Shown: positions 18,930 through 27,855 of the stretch, in pieces
How positions within the stretch are numbered: position 1 is the first letter of the stretch
Layout: every line of letters starts with the position of its first letter
DNA from: Chloroflexota bacterium
GTDB lineage: Bacteria > Chloroflexota > Dehalococcoidia > Bin125
Assembly (NCBI GenBank): GCA_009838735.1
Contig: VXQZ01000014.1
Location: forward strand, 1-64,000
DNA length: 64,000 nucleotides
Direction: 5' to 3'
Made by a program: the position numbers and the translations under genes
The notes under the pieces: model-generated
Databases searched by the model: none
What the model saw: only the letters and a program-made list of their open reading frames with translations
Told to the model about the DNA's origin: nothing

Positions 18930-19502
18930 ACAACAGAGTCATGAGATGCAAGCCTCGCCCCTCTGACAGAGCCGCTCGTGCAGGTAGTCCCGCACCTCTT
19001 GTCACCCCCGAGACCCTCATGTCACATCTGACAGAACGGGGGTGTCGCCGTCACCCCATGCGTCGTCGCGGTCCGTTCAGTCCAGTTGCTGACCAGCTCC
19101 TCAAGCCGCGGCCAGAATCGCTACGAGGGGTGGCCGCGGCCGAAGTTCCCCCTCTATCGCATTGCATTCGGCAAGTCGAGTTAGCTCGCGACCGTGCTGC
19201 GGTTCATTCCCTTCTGTAATGAGACATCGCATTGGCTCCGGACCCCTTCTTCCAACATGACATCTCGCCTCCTCGTGTCGTTCCAATGCAAACCCAACGT
19301 CCGAACTACCATCGCAGAGTTCACTCCGCCAAAGAGTCCATCGCCTGCGGACGGTACGGGTCCAATCTTGCCGATGATGGGAGCCTGGTGGTCACCTATG
19401 ACACATCCAGTCACTCCACCTAGCCACTACATTGCGCATCCGCCACGCCGCGCTTACAGTGTGAACAAGAAGTGACTTCTCTTCCCACGGCAGGAGCATC
19501 GC
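18930..19502. other. Intergenic, no gene recognised
   Basis: A low-confidence stretch with several short ORFs in conflicting frames. Two TGTCAC repeats occur around 18999-19027 (cttgtcacccccgag, catgtcacatctgac). The right end supplies the ribosome binding site (caggag) for the DUF4325 gene. Confidence 0.4.
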
Positions 19503-19832
19503 GTGGATATAGCACTTCAAGCGGAACCACTCTACAAGGACGGGTCCCGATCCGCAGGCGCGCAGTTCGCAGCCCGGCTGATGGCGTACCTGAGCGAGTC
19601 TCCTGACAACCGGGTTGTCATCGATTTCTCCGGCGTCCGCACCCTCGGGACCGGCTTCGCCGACGAAGCCTTCGGCCGCCTCTTCCTGCGATTAGGTGCA
19701 GCCACCTTCCTTTCTCAGCTAACTTTCAGCAATGCAACTCGAACCGTCGCAGCGTCAATTGACCGCGCCATCACAATGCGCGTCGATTCCGGCGCTTCAC
19801 CTGAACAGTTCAACAACAAGGTCGATTCGTGA
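19503..19832 (+). CDS. STAS-like protein (DUF4325)
   Basis: A 109-aa protein from a GTG start with a caggag ribosome binding site. The segment VVIDFSGVRTLGTGFADEAFGRLF fits DUF4325, a STAS-like domain recognised by the [FD]-F-x-G-V ... FADE-x-F pattern. STAS folds act as anti-sigma antagonists or phospho-switch partners of HATPase kinases. The gene overlaps the next by four bases (GTGA), and the next encodes a STAS-HATPase protein. The pair therefore looks like a two-component partner-switching module of unknown output. Confidence 0.72.
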   Translation: MDIALQAEPLYKDGSRSAGAQFAARLMAYLSESPDNRVVIDFSGVRTLGTGFADEAFGRLFLRLGAATFLSQLTFSNATRTVAASIDRAITMRVDSGASPEQFNNKVDS

Positions 19833-21271
19833 CTACACCAAGCAACCAGCATGAACTCTCTTGGGGAGACACAGGTAGCATCATCTGGTGTACTGCAGAT
19901 GCACAACTCTCGAAGTCCGTTCACGTCCGCCTACTGTCCAAAGCTCTGCACGACATAGTCAGCAACACCCTTCCTGAACGACGACCCGACACAATAACGT
20001 TCGATCTCTCTAAGTGTGGCTTCATCACTGAACAGTTCATGCTCCCGGTTCTCCCCGTTCTCGACCGATATCGCGATGAATTCGGCACACGCTTCAAGCT
20101 GATACTGCCTGAGTACAACCAATCGGCGGCCGACCTATTCCGCAATGCCAATTGGGCGCACTTCATCGACCCTGACGAGTTCGACAGAACGACCCCTCTC
20201 CTGAGGGGTGGCCACATCCCAGCTACACAATTCGCCATTCGCACTAACAACGACCGGATCGACACCGCCCACGATGCAGATCTTCGACGACGGTTGGTTG
20301 AGTTGCTGGCGAACGCATCGCAGCTGGAACCGAGCGCATTTGACGGCGTAGACTACGCTCTGATGGAACTGATGGACAACGTAGCGAACCACGCCTACGA
20401 TTATCCCGATCGCAGCCCACTTCCGGAAACGGGTGGGTACTTCCAAGCCACATATTTGCACAACCACAGCAATCCTGCCGTGGAGTTCATATTGGCAGAC
20501 AGAGGTATGGGTATTCCCCAGAGCCTTCGATCCGGGCATGAGACGTATTGGCAAAGACAAAATGACACCGACGAGGAGTTGCTGCTGGATTCGATTGAGC
20601 TCGGCATCACCCGCGACCAATCAAAAGGTCAAGGAAATGGACTGCATTTGACCCAGCAACTTGCCGTTCAATCTGGCGGAACATTTGAACTGAACTCTGG
20701 CAGAGCGTATCTGTGGCACGGCGATCCCGAGAGTAAGCCTGTCTCACAAGCAAGTCGCATACCTTATCGCGGCACAGTAGTACGTTGTAGAATTGGGCTC
20801 AGTGATGCCGAGCTTCTTGACCGTATTCTTCCTCTATCCGCTTCGCCTGGTGTGTCTACGAGCCTTCCGTTAGTTGTGGGAGGCGGACAAGACGATGGCG
20901 TGCCCGAATCTGAAGACCGCGGGTCGCCGTCCGATAGGCCTGCCGGCAGTTCTGCGATACAGCTACCTCGGGGAGCAGTCGGGGTAGTGGTTAGCGTCCA
21001 GGATGGCGAGTTCACTTTGCACGTTCAGTCGTCAGTTGAAGGAACCTCGGGTACGAGTACGGACGCAGATCGCCTCCACTCCAACGTGGTTGATATCCTA
21101 ACTTGCGTTGCCGATATATCTCTGGATTTCGGCGATGCAGATTGGGACGGCGAGTTCTTGAGTGGTTTTCTCGGCCGTCTGTTCCGGGAGAGTCCAACCC
21201 GATACATGAGTCACATTAGATGCATCAATATAGACAACGACGCAGTGGATGCCGCACTAGCGGGGCACTAG
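19829..21271 (+). CDS. STAS-like / GHKL ATPase protein, partner of DUF4325
   Basis: A 480-aa protein from a GTG overlapping the DUF4325 stop. Residues about 10-130 resemble a STAS domain (TITFDLSKCGFITEQF). Residues about 150-330 form a GHKL/HATPase_c fold: the N box is ELMDNVANHA (supplying the Mg-binding Asn), the G1 box is DRGMGIP, and GQGNGLHLTQQLA serves as the G2 region, as in anti-sigma kinases. The last 100 residues (ADISLDFGDADWDGEFLSGFLGRLF) look like a second DUF4325-type STAS. Such proteins usually bind ATP and switch partners by phosphorylation. No sigma factor is visible nearby. Codon use is less GC-biased than in the metalloproteases, suggesting transfer. Confidence 0.7.
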   Translation: MTTPSNQHELSWGDTGSIIWCTADAQLSKSVHVRLLSKALHDIVSNTLPERRPDTITFDLSKCGFITEQFMLPVLPVLDRYRDEFGTRFKLILPEYNQSAADLFRNANWAHFIDPDEFDRTTPLLRGGHIPATQFAIRTNNDRIDTAHDADLRRRLVELLANASQLEPSAFDGVDYALMELMDNVANHAYDYPDRSPLPETGGYFQATYLHNHSNPAVEFILADRGMGIPQSLRSGHETYWQRQNDTDEELLLDSIELGITRDQSKGQGNGLHLTQQLAVQSGGTFELNSGRAYLWHGDPESKPVSQASRIPYRGTVVRCRIGLSDAELLDRILPLSASPGVSTSLPLVVGGGQDDGVPESEDRGSPSDRPAGSSAIQLPRGAVGVVVSVQDGEFTLHVQSSVEGTSGTSTDADRLHSNVVDILTCVADISLDFGDADWDGEFLSGFLGRLFRESPTRYMSHIRCINIDNDAVDAALAGH

Positions 21272-21448
21272 TGCCCTGAGTCGCGAAACCAGGGAACAAG
21301 TGGCGGAGGTGTTGGTCGGGTTGGTTTGGCTGTCTGGGCTGTCGTAGAACGCGATGAGTACCCGACCGAGGTGTGCGACGGCAACGATAGTGTTGAGCGA
21401 AGCAGAGCGCGCGATGCTGGAGGCCTGTGCGCCTAGGTTGACCGCGTC

Positions 21449-21950
21449 ATGCGCACCGCCAACCTGAGCGAGCGGTCGCGAGCCTACATCGACTCACTGG
21501 ATGCCGCGCCCGAGGAACTCTTCCTCCACTTCCTCGCCACGCTGCATTGCCCCGTATGCGACGACGACGGAGGGGTGCGCATGTGCTGGCCTCACTTCTC
21601 TCTGCCCGACGATCCCTCCCACTTCACCCAGTCCACGGACCTAGGAGGCTCCCTCGCCATGCTCCTCGACACCGAGTCTGACGTCACCAACCTTCTCACC
21701 CACCACAACCACATCGCCGTCACCATCACCGCAGACGGCCACCCCATGCAACCCGCCGACTTCAACTGGATAGCTGGCCAAGGCCCCTCGGAGGCCACCA
21801 GACCGTTATGCTCGACTGGCCCATCTCGTCCGCCGCAGAGACATGGTCGACTTCTAGCCCAATAGCAACGCCTCTGCGTGGGACATTCCCATCAAGGTCT
21901 GGAATCACCAGCTCGGCACCTACCAGGCCTTCAAGAAGTGTCTCAGCTAG
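21449..21950 (+). pseudogene. C-terminal relic of a type-ISP restriction-modification enzyme
   Basis: The ORF at 21449 encodes EELFLHFLATLHCPVC, RMCWPHFSLPDDPSHFTQSTDLGGSLAMLLDTESDV. This resembles the region before the C-terminus of type ISP and related N6-adenine methyltransferase/helicase fusion restriction enzymes. A second frame downstream encodes SAWDIPIKVWNHQLGTYQAFKKCLS and then a stop, matching the family's terminal VWNYQLGGYQVLKKWLS signature. The rest of the enzyme is missing and the two blocks are out of frame, so this is a decayed fragment. Confidence 0.6.
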
Positions 21951-22051
21951 CAGGATTGAACGTTCCTGGGCCGCCCGCTCACCGCCCCAGGAATGTCATG
22001 GTCCCAGAGGTGGCGCGTCGGACTCCTGCTACCTTGAGGGTCGAAGGAGCC

Positions 22052-23026
22052 ATGCTAATGAGGGACGTTCTCAAGTCTGGCACGTTTTGGTTTTCCGTCG
22101 TTTCGATGGTCGCAATCGGGGTCGTCCTGGGCCTTTCGGTGGAGTTTTGGGGGGCTCTGTCAGAGCTCAAACACGGCGAGGAGTCTCTGAGCACGACGAT
22201 TCGCAACATAATGCTCATTTTGGCAGCGATCTTGGCACTGCCACTTGCAATCTGGAGAGGATGGGTAGCGGAAAGGCAACTCAGTGTGAGCGACAAGCAA
22301 CTCGATGTGAGTCAGAATGACCTACAGCTGTCTCAGCAACAGCTTCGTCTCACGGACCAGCAGATTAGGCTGGCAGAGAGTAGTGCCCGACAGGCTGAAG
22401 AGTCTTCCGCGTCCCAACGCTACCTTACAGGACTGCAAATGCTCGGAGATCGCTCGTTGACCGTTCGAATGGGTGGCATAACCGCGTTACAGGACCTGGC
22501 GAACGAGTTCCCCGAGGAATACGACATTCAAGTCATGAGACAGCTTTGTCAGTTCGCTCGGAATCCAACGGCAGACAACAACGTGGATTCAGTCGACGAA
22601 AGTAGTGAGGCCCGGCTGCGCGAAGACGTTCAACGAATCCTACAGGTTGTGGGAGGTCGTTCGGAACGCCAAATTGCGCTTGAAGAGGCCGAGCCTTACT
22701 CGCCCAACTTCATTGATGCCGACTTAAGGAGAGGCCAGTTTTGGTCAGCCGACTTTTCGAACGCCATCTTCTTGAGAGCAAACCTCGAAGAAGCGAATTT
22801 TGGTAACGTGAATCTGCGCAATGTCGTGCTTGAAGATGCAAACCTCAGTGGGGTCGACTTTACAGGCGAGTTCGTAGTGGATCGTATCTCTCAGGTGCCT
22901 TCCTATGGGCTCACACAGGCACAGTTAGATATGGCCTGCGTTAAGGGCGGCAAGAGTCCGAACGTCGTAGGTATGGTCGATCCCATCACCGGCGAAGATT
23001 TGGAGTCGATTGATAGGGAATGCTGA
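22052..23026 (+). CDS. Membrane-anchored coiled-coil pentapeptide-repeat protein
   Basis: I choose ATG 22052 (ribosome binding site aaggag) over the track start at 21878, giving 324 aa. Two transmembrane helices come first (FWFSVVSMVAIGVVLGLSVEFW and NIMLILAAILALPLAIW). Next is a Gln-rich heptad coiled coil (ERQLSVSDKQLDVSQNDLQLSQQQLRL ...), then a region beginning YLTGLQMLGDRSLTVRMGGITALQDLANE. The C-terminal part carries pentapeptide-like repeats (FSNAIFLRANLEEANFGNVNLRNVVLEDANLSGVDF). This TM-coiled coil-pentapeptide layout recurs in bacterial proteins of unknown function near defence and mobile genes. The cytoplasmic pentapeptide helix may be a sensor or scaffold, but this is inference. 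Confidence 0.7.
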   Translation: MLMRDVLKSGTFWFSVVSMVAIGVVLGLSVEFWGALSELKHGEESLSTTIRNIMLILAAILALPLAIWRGWVAERQLSVSDKQLDVSQNDLQLSQQQLRLTDQQIRLAESSARQAEESSASQRYLTGLQMLGDRSLTVRMGGITALQDLANEFPEEYDIQVMRQLCQFARNPTADNNVDSVDESSEARLREDVQRILQVVGGRSERQIALEEAEPYSPNFIDADLRRGQFWSADFSNAIFLRANLEEANFGNVNLRNVVLEDANLSGVDFTGEFVVDRISQVPSYGLTQAQLDMACVKGGKSPNVVGMVDPITGEDLESIDREC

Positions 23027-23106
23027 GGCGCGTCTAGAGCTTGTTCACACGAATCGGGACTTGTGTCAGAGTGGCGGAACGGTCTGGCGGCCGGGCAAAT
23101 GGGAAC

Positions 23107-23875
23107 ATGCAATTGACCAACGTCCAGGGGTTGCAGATCGCGCCGCTCATGTCGTTCCCTCACGGCAACTGCAAGCTGCCCGCCCGCGAGGTGCTTGAGG
23201 GCTGGCTGTTCGTCACCAAAGAAGGCTGTAGCTGGCGCGCCCTGGCCGAACCCTATGGACCCTAGCACTCAGTTTACATACGCGGGCGGCGCTGGATCGG
23301 CACGTGCGTGATGGAGCGCGTCTTCGCCGGGTTGCAACGGCAGGAACTGGAAGAGCAGCTCCAGCAACTGGACCCCGAGCGTCCCGTCCGCGTCTCGCTC
23401 AACAGCACGATGGTGAAGGCGCATCAGGACGCGATGAGGGCGCCGAGCAAAGGAGGGACCGGGCGATCGGTCGCTCGCGCGGAGGCCTGACGACCAAGCT
23501 GCACGCGCTCGTGCTGGAGTATCGGCTGCCGCTGGCCATGACCCTGTCCCCGGGCCAGTGGGGCGATGGGGCCTGAGGGCGTTGGTTGCTGGAGCGACTC
23601 GGACCCATAGCTGGTCAGCGGCAGTTGCTCGCCGACCGCGCCAACGCTGGCGATGAGATGCACACTGGCCGCCTAGCTCGGCTGGGAACTGGTCGCGCCG
23701 CCAACGGCGAATCGGGTCAAGCCTTCGTGTCTGAATCGCGAGGCCTAACGCGCCCGCAACGCGATCGAATCGCTACTTCGGCCGCATCAAGCGACTGCAC
23801 GGTGTCGCCTGCCGACATCACAAACACGCTCACGTGTACTTCAACCTGATCCTCCTCGGCTGCATCCACTTAATG
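23107..23875 (+). mobile_element. IS5-family transposase relic
   Basis: Fragments in several frames form a recognisable IS5-type transposase. LTNVQGLQIAPLM leads into LFVTKEGCSWRALAEPYGP, with an in-frame TAG where Trp is expected. Then come RPVRVSLNSTMVKAHQDAMRAP, the DDE-containing block GRSRGGLTTKLHALV with LPLAMTLSPGQ, and finally RNAIESLLRPHQAT-type sequence and RHHKHAHVYFNLILLG, corresponding to the RNRIERYFGRIK terminal helix. Several frameshifts and stops show it is inactive. Terminal inverted repeats could not be defined. Confidence 0.75.
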
Positions 23876-23995
23876 ACGAAAGAGAGTGAACAGCCCCTAA
23901 TCAAGCCGCCGCCTGTGTCGGGCTCTGGGGCAGCTCGTCGGTGGAGTTGGCGCCCGCCTGAGTCGGCCGGTTGGATACGCTGCTCAGGGCCAACA

Positions 23996-25093
23996 ATGAA
24001 AGCAGTCCCGCAAATGAAGATCCTGCTCGTGTTCTCGGCTGGCATCATGATCGGAGCGCTCATCGTCGGCGCGGTCTGGCGCAGCGGCGGCCACATCAAC
24101 GCGGGCGCGGACGCGGAGTCAGCCGAGGTGCGCATCTCAGCACGGAAGGTGCTGGGTGGCGATATCGAGTTTGCCCTGCAGCAGCGTCATGCGGCTGGCT
24201 GGGGCGAGCGCCAGCTTGCGCGAGCACGGTTTTTCCCGGGCGACCGCACCGAAGGCGGATGGCTGAACTCATCGCCCTACACCGTCGCGTTCGAGCGAGT
24301 GTTGCATGTCCGTACGTCAGAGGTTGCCGGGTTTGAGGTAGGCCTCTTTGGTGAGCCAGAAAGAGACGACGACGTTGCCGTGATCGAGGAGGCAGTGCGC
24401 CAGTCCGTCCGGCACTTCCTGAGGCGCGATGGCGTCATAGCATCGAACAAGGATTTGCGCTTTCACTTCGTGTATGACCTCGACACCTGGCTTGAGCACA
24501 CGAGAAATGCCGGCGACCCCGTCGCCGAACGCAAGCTCACCCACTTCCAGTGGCTGTCGGCGTGGGGTGGCGATTTCAACACAACACGAGTCGAAGGCGC
24601 AAAGGCAGGGTTGATTATGGTGTACGCCAACCCCAATCTTGACTTGTACGACTCGACGACCCTGGTCAATGCCCGAGCCACCATCCGGCACGAGTACGTG
24701 CATGCGCTGCAGTTTCATCTGAGCGAGGGGCGTTGGTTGTCTGGCAGCGATGGCGTGCCGGCCTGGTTCTACGAAGGCCAAGCCCATCTGGAAACAGCCG
24801 AGGTGTTGCGAACGGACCCAGCATGGGGCGATATCCCCGTTGAAGAGATGCGTAGATGGGCTCAGGATTGCACGGCCCCTGTAGTGCACTACACGGATGC
24901 CCATCCGTGCGCATACCAGCTTGGGCCGCTGGCGATTGATTGGCTGGCAAACGAGTTCGGCATGGATGCAGTCTGGAACGTCTGGCGCGGCGTCGGCACA
25001 GGAGGCGTGTGGCCCACAGTCTTCCGGGGGGCGTTTGGCATCAGTGTGGAGCAGTTCGGCCAGCGTTTCGAGCGGCATCGCGATAGCTGGTAA
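23996..25093 (+). CDS. Membrane-anchored zinc metalloprotease, HEYVH
   Basis: The ORF track runs back into the IS5 relic; the ATG at 23996 (or 24014) gives about 365 aa with an N-terminal hydrophobic helix (ILLVFSAGIMIGALIVGAVW). The catalytic site is HEYVH (about residues 232-236), followed by WFYEGQAHL as the third ligand region. It is the shortest of the five related proteases: it lacks the GxNxxxW modules and the C-terminal regulatory domain, so it is essentially the bare catalytic unit. It lies between two insertion-sequence relics. Confidence 0.72.
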   Translation: MKAVPQMKILLVFSAGIMIGALIVGAVWRSGGHINAGADAESAEVRISARKVLGGDIEFALQQRHAAGWGERQLARARFFPGDRTEGGWLNSSPYTVAFERVLHVRTSEVAGFEVGLFGEPERDDDVAVIEEAVRQSVRHFLRRDGVIASNKDLRFHFVYDLDTWLEHTRNAGDPVAERKLTHFQWLSAWGGDFNTTRVEGAKAGLIMVYANPNLDLYDSTTLVNARATIRHEYVHALQFHLSEGRWLSGSDGVPAWFYEGQAHLETAEVLRTDPAWGDIPVEEMRRWAQDCTAPVVHYTDAHPCAYQLGPLAIDWLANEFGMDAVWNVWRGVGTGGVWPTVFRGAFGISVEQFGQRFERHRDSW

Positions 25094-25139
25094 CTGATGC
25101 GACCCAGTCGAGGCGCATGACGAGCGCACACTGACACGC

Positions 25140-25419
25140 CTGAACCAGTGCAACGTCCGCGTCACCTTGCTGATCGTCGTCGAACTAGGCTTCGTGCCCC
25201 ACGAACGGGCCCGTGGCGAACAATTCTCCAAGGTGCTCCCGACCGCCGGGAGGGCCGCTCCACGATTGTCACCACCAATCTTGAAATCTCCGAGTAGGTC
25301 AGGAACTTCGGCGACGAGAAGCTGACCACCGCTTTGCTTGACCGCCTCGGCCACCATCCACACATCCTCACGACCAAAGGCCGGTCCTACCGGAGCCGTC
25401 GACGGAACACAGCCTGAAC
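25140..25419 (+). mobile_element. IS21 istB-like ATPase relic
   Basis: One frame reads VTLLIVVELGFVPHERARGEQFSKVL, matching the Walker B region of IstB (LLIIDELGFLP). After a frameshift a second frame reads GRSTIVTTNLEISE, then TAG, then VRNFGDEKLTTALLDRLGHHPHILTTKGRSYR, matching the C-terminal block of IstB (STIVTTN-x-x-x-SEW ... GD-x-x-x-x-ALLDRL-x-H-x-x-x-x). It is truncated at the 5' end and carries a stop and a frameshift. No istA was found. Confidence 0.7.
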
Positions 25420-25852
25420 AGGAGGTGAAGCCGACCCAGAGGCATCCGAACTCTGGCCTTTCTGGCATACCGCCGGAGCCCAGGGATCCTTGACCGGCCG
25501 CCAAACTTGTCCTCCAACTGCCAATCCAACTTCACATCCCACGCCCTTCGGCGCGGTGGGAAACTAGGCGGCAGTCCGCCCAGACACCAGGTCAACGGAA
25601 GTTGGTAGCGCAGTCGCCGCAACAGCCTTGCTCTGCAACTCCATCACCCGCCGGCAGTGCCACTGCTCTTCGTTCGCACAGGTGGCCGCAGCAGACGACC
25701 ACTCACGGCAGACGGCATGCGCTGCTCACTGGCCAAACTGGTCTCCATTTGCCATTGCTTGAGGCGATCCGACGAGCGCCGGAGCCACTCTTGCCGAAGA
25801 GGCAGGCACTCTAGCTCGAAAGAGCTCGGGAGCTCCATGCCGAGCACCGAAG
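25420..25852. other. No gene recognised
   Basis: Short overlapping ORFs only. One plus-strand frame (PLLFVRTGGRSRRPLTADGMRCSLAKL) is faintly reminiscent of a tyrosine-recombinase segment but is too short and uncertain to call. Confidence 0.35.
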
Positions 25853-26623
25853 TCATCGCCTGCTTGCGGCACGAAGGAGTTCTATCGCATAGCCGACGAC
25901 ATCGGCCTGAATGACGTCGTCGCGCGCCCCGGCAATGAAGTGAGCCACCCCCACAGGGCCGGGGCCATCGTGGTCGCAGAAGTCCCGCTCGATGATCGAA
26001 AGAGCGTCATCAACAAAGGGGCTGGGCATGAGAGCAACGAGGCTGCCGGCGACATCGTCGATGCCGACCCCTCTCCAGACATAGAACAGGTCATACGCAT
26101 CCTTGTTCTCGGTCCGGTTGCTGAAGGCGAGTGCCTTGAGAACGGTGAAGGCACCCGGACCGCACACGGGAATGCTCCGGGTTGCGACGGCGCCTGAGGG
26201 GATGAGGCTCGCCAACTCCTTGAGGCGCAGATCCTTGAAGGCCAAATCGAGGCCCGGAGTAACGATGGCTGCCAGATCGGACTCGATGTGCGGAAGCGCC
26301 TCTGGGGCGGTCCAGGTCTGCAGGCTCTGGCTGCCCTTCTCGTTGATCGCCGCCTTGAATCCGGCGTGTCGCGTCCACAACCATGCCGCCGGGAGCGCGG
26401 TAACGGCGCACTGCACCCGGATCCGTTCTGACGCCTCGGCCACCGAACGGATCAGGGACTCGCCCGTTCGCGCTGGGATGTGGCCTCGAATTACGTGCTG
26501 CCTATCGAACCGGTAATCTTCCCGCCATGCGTCAAGCAGCGCGCCTCGATCGGTGACGCGAACCCCGTCTTTGGCGCGCTCGAGCAGAGCGGCTGCTATG
26601 CCTCCGATTTGCAGGCTGTTGAA
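25853..26623 (-). pseudogene. AbiE-like (AbiEi/AbiEii) fragment or chimera
   Basis: The open frame from 26623 has no good start; the track uses GTG 26443. The first part (LLDAWREDYRFDRQHVIRGHIPARTGESL, TALPAAWLWTRHAGF) resembles the C-terminal half of AbiEi-type proteins. The second part (CGPGAFTVLKALAFSNRTENKDAYDLFYVWRGVG) is the conserved C-terminal block of AbiEii nucleotidyltransferase toxins. The N-terminal wHTH expected for AbiEi and the GSxxxD/DxD catalytic residues of AbiEii are both missing. It could be an internal-deletion fusion of the two genes of an AbiE type IV toxin-antitoxin pair, and is probably inactive. Confidence 0.5.
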
Positions 26624-26759
26624 CTATGGATGACAGGAGCCATGACCATGTTGGACGACGGCTGAGCGCAGGCTCAGGAAGAACCTCGACTGAGACATAT
26701 AGGTGCCGGGGTGCGACCAGGGTCGTAGGTCGTGGCGCCGGTCGCCGTCTACGCTGGTC

Positions 26760-27628
26760 CTAGGCTACACGCTGGGTGATCCCAAAGCTGCGCAGGTTCC
26801 AGACGAAGTTGCGCGTGTCGTAGGCGCGGTCCGCGCCGATTGTGGCCGGCCCGGTGACGCTGCGTTCGAGCATCGCAAGGGCGGCGTCGCGTTCGGCGAG
26901 GCCTTCGGCCTCGGTCAGTTCGACATCGATGACCAGGCCGTGGCGTTTCACGGTCAGCAGATGACAGATGTAGCAGAGCCGTGCCGCCTGCTTCTTGCCC
27001 TTGCGCTAGCGCCGCGCATCCGGATCGGTGGTCGACTCGTGAGTCTCGCGGCGGCGACGCTCGCCCGTGATGTCGCGCTGCCTGTTGCGTCCGCCGCCGG
27101 CAGCAGGAAGTTGCTCGTCGCACGGACAATACTCTTGGGGGAGGCCCAGACGTCGAGCAGCGTGCCGTCGACCGTGAAGTGGTCGGCCGACAGCAGCCGC
27201 CGACGCCGCGCCTCCTTGACCTCTTCCTTGAGCAACACCTGAGCCGTATAGGCGTCCATGGGTTGCTCGCGGTTCTTCGTGAACGCTTTCGGGTGGAACA
27301 GCTCGTCATCGACCCCGCATCAAGTGCGGGACAGGCTATTGAGGTCGAGGAACTACTTGAACAGCGGGTTGTAACGCAGCTGCTCGCAGTACTGGTGCTC
27401 CGAGCGGACCTTGTAGAAGGCCATCAAGAGGCTCGACTTGATCAGGTGCTCGGGCGGATCGACGGGCGGCCGTCGTCCGCGTAGATCTCGTCGAACTAGT
27501 GCGACATCCGGATGAGCGCCGAGTCGGCCAGCGGCTTGAATCGCCGCAACGGGTGGTCCTTGGGCACGAGGCCGTCCGGCGTCAACCCCAGTATCATCGT
27601 CGCCTGCCGCTCAGCTTCGCCGCGCATC
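26760..27628 (-). mobile_element. IS5-type transposase relic with inserted palindrome
   Basis: Minus-strand reading begins MRGEAERQATMILGLTPDGLVP with a GGAGGT ribosome binding site. It continues through DHPLRRFKPLADSALIRMSH, then a TAG, then AFYKVRSEHQYCEQLRYNPLFK, MDAYTAQVLLKEEVKEARRRRLLSADHFTVDGTLLDVWASPKS, and VIDVELTEAEGLAERDAALAML. These are typical of IS5-group transposases (FTVDGTL-x-x-AWAS; GLVVDAEVT). In-frame stops and frameshifts make it a pseudogene. It is distinct in sequence from the relic at 23107. Confidence 0.75.
27314..27330. repeat. Short palindromic insert in the transposase relic
   Basis: CCCGCA-tcaag-TGCGGG is a perfect 6-bp stem with a 5-base loop. It sits where the transposase reading FLDLN should join directly to VDDELFHP. 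The extra sequence (about 25-30 bases including the flanking gacaggctattgagg) adds a TGA in frame. It looks like a small REP-like palindrome inserted into, or replacing part of, the gene. Confidence 0.55.
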
Positions 27629-27855
27629 AGAGACCTCCTTCGCCCATCTGCTTAACCACCTCGTGAGTGATCGCGTACGCTCCTTCTCAGCAGCCTGCTG
27701 GGGACAAACCAAGCATGTGTCGGTAGGGTCGCACTCGGACCTCCTGGCAACCCTTCGATGTTGTCCCTAGCTGAAGCGTATTGATGGCCTTCGGCATTCG
27801 CCTGCTGAACGTCAAGCAAAGGCCTTTTGGACCGGCGTTGGCTATGTGGGGACGA

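Noticed and set aside
24317-25504. Minus-strand ORF of 395 aa over the metalloprotease and istB relic
   Set aside because: Overlaps a plus-strand gene with HEYVH motif and an istB relic read on the plus strand; no own motif.
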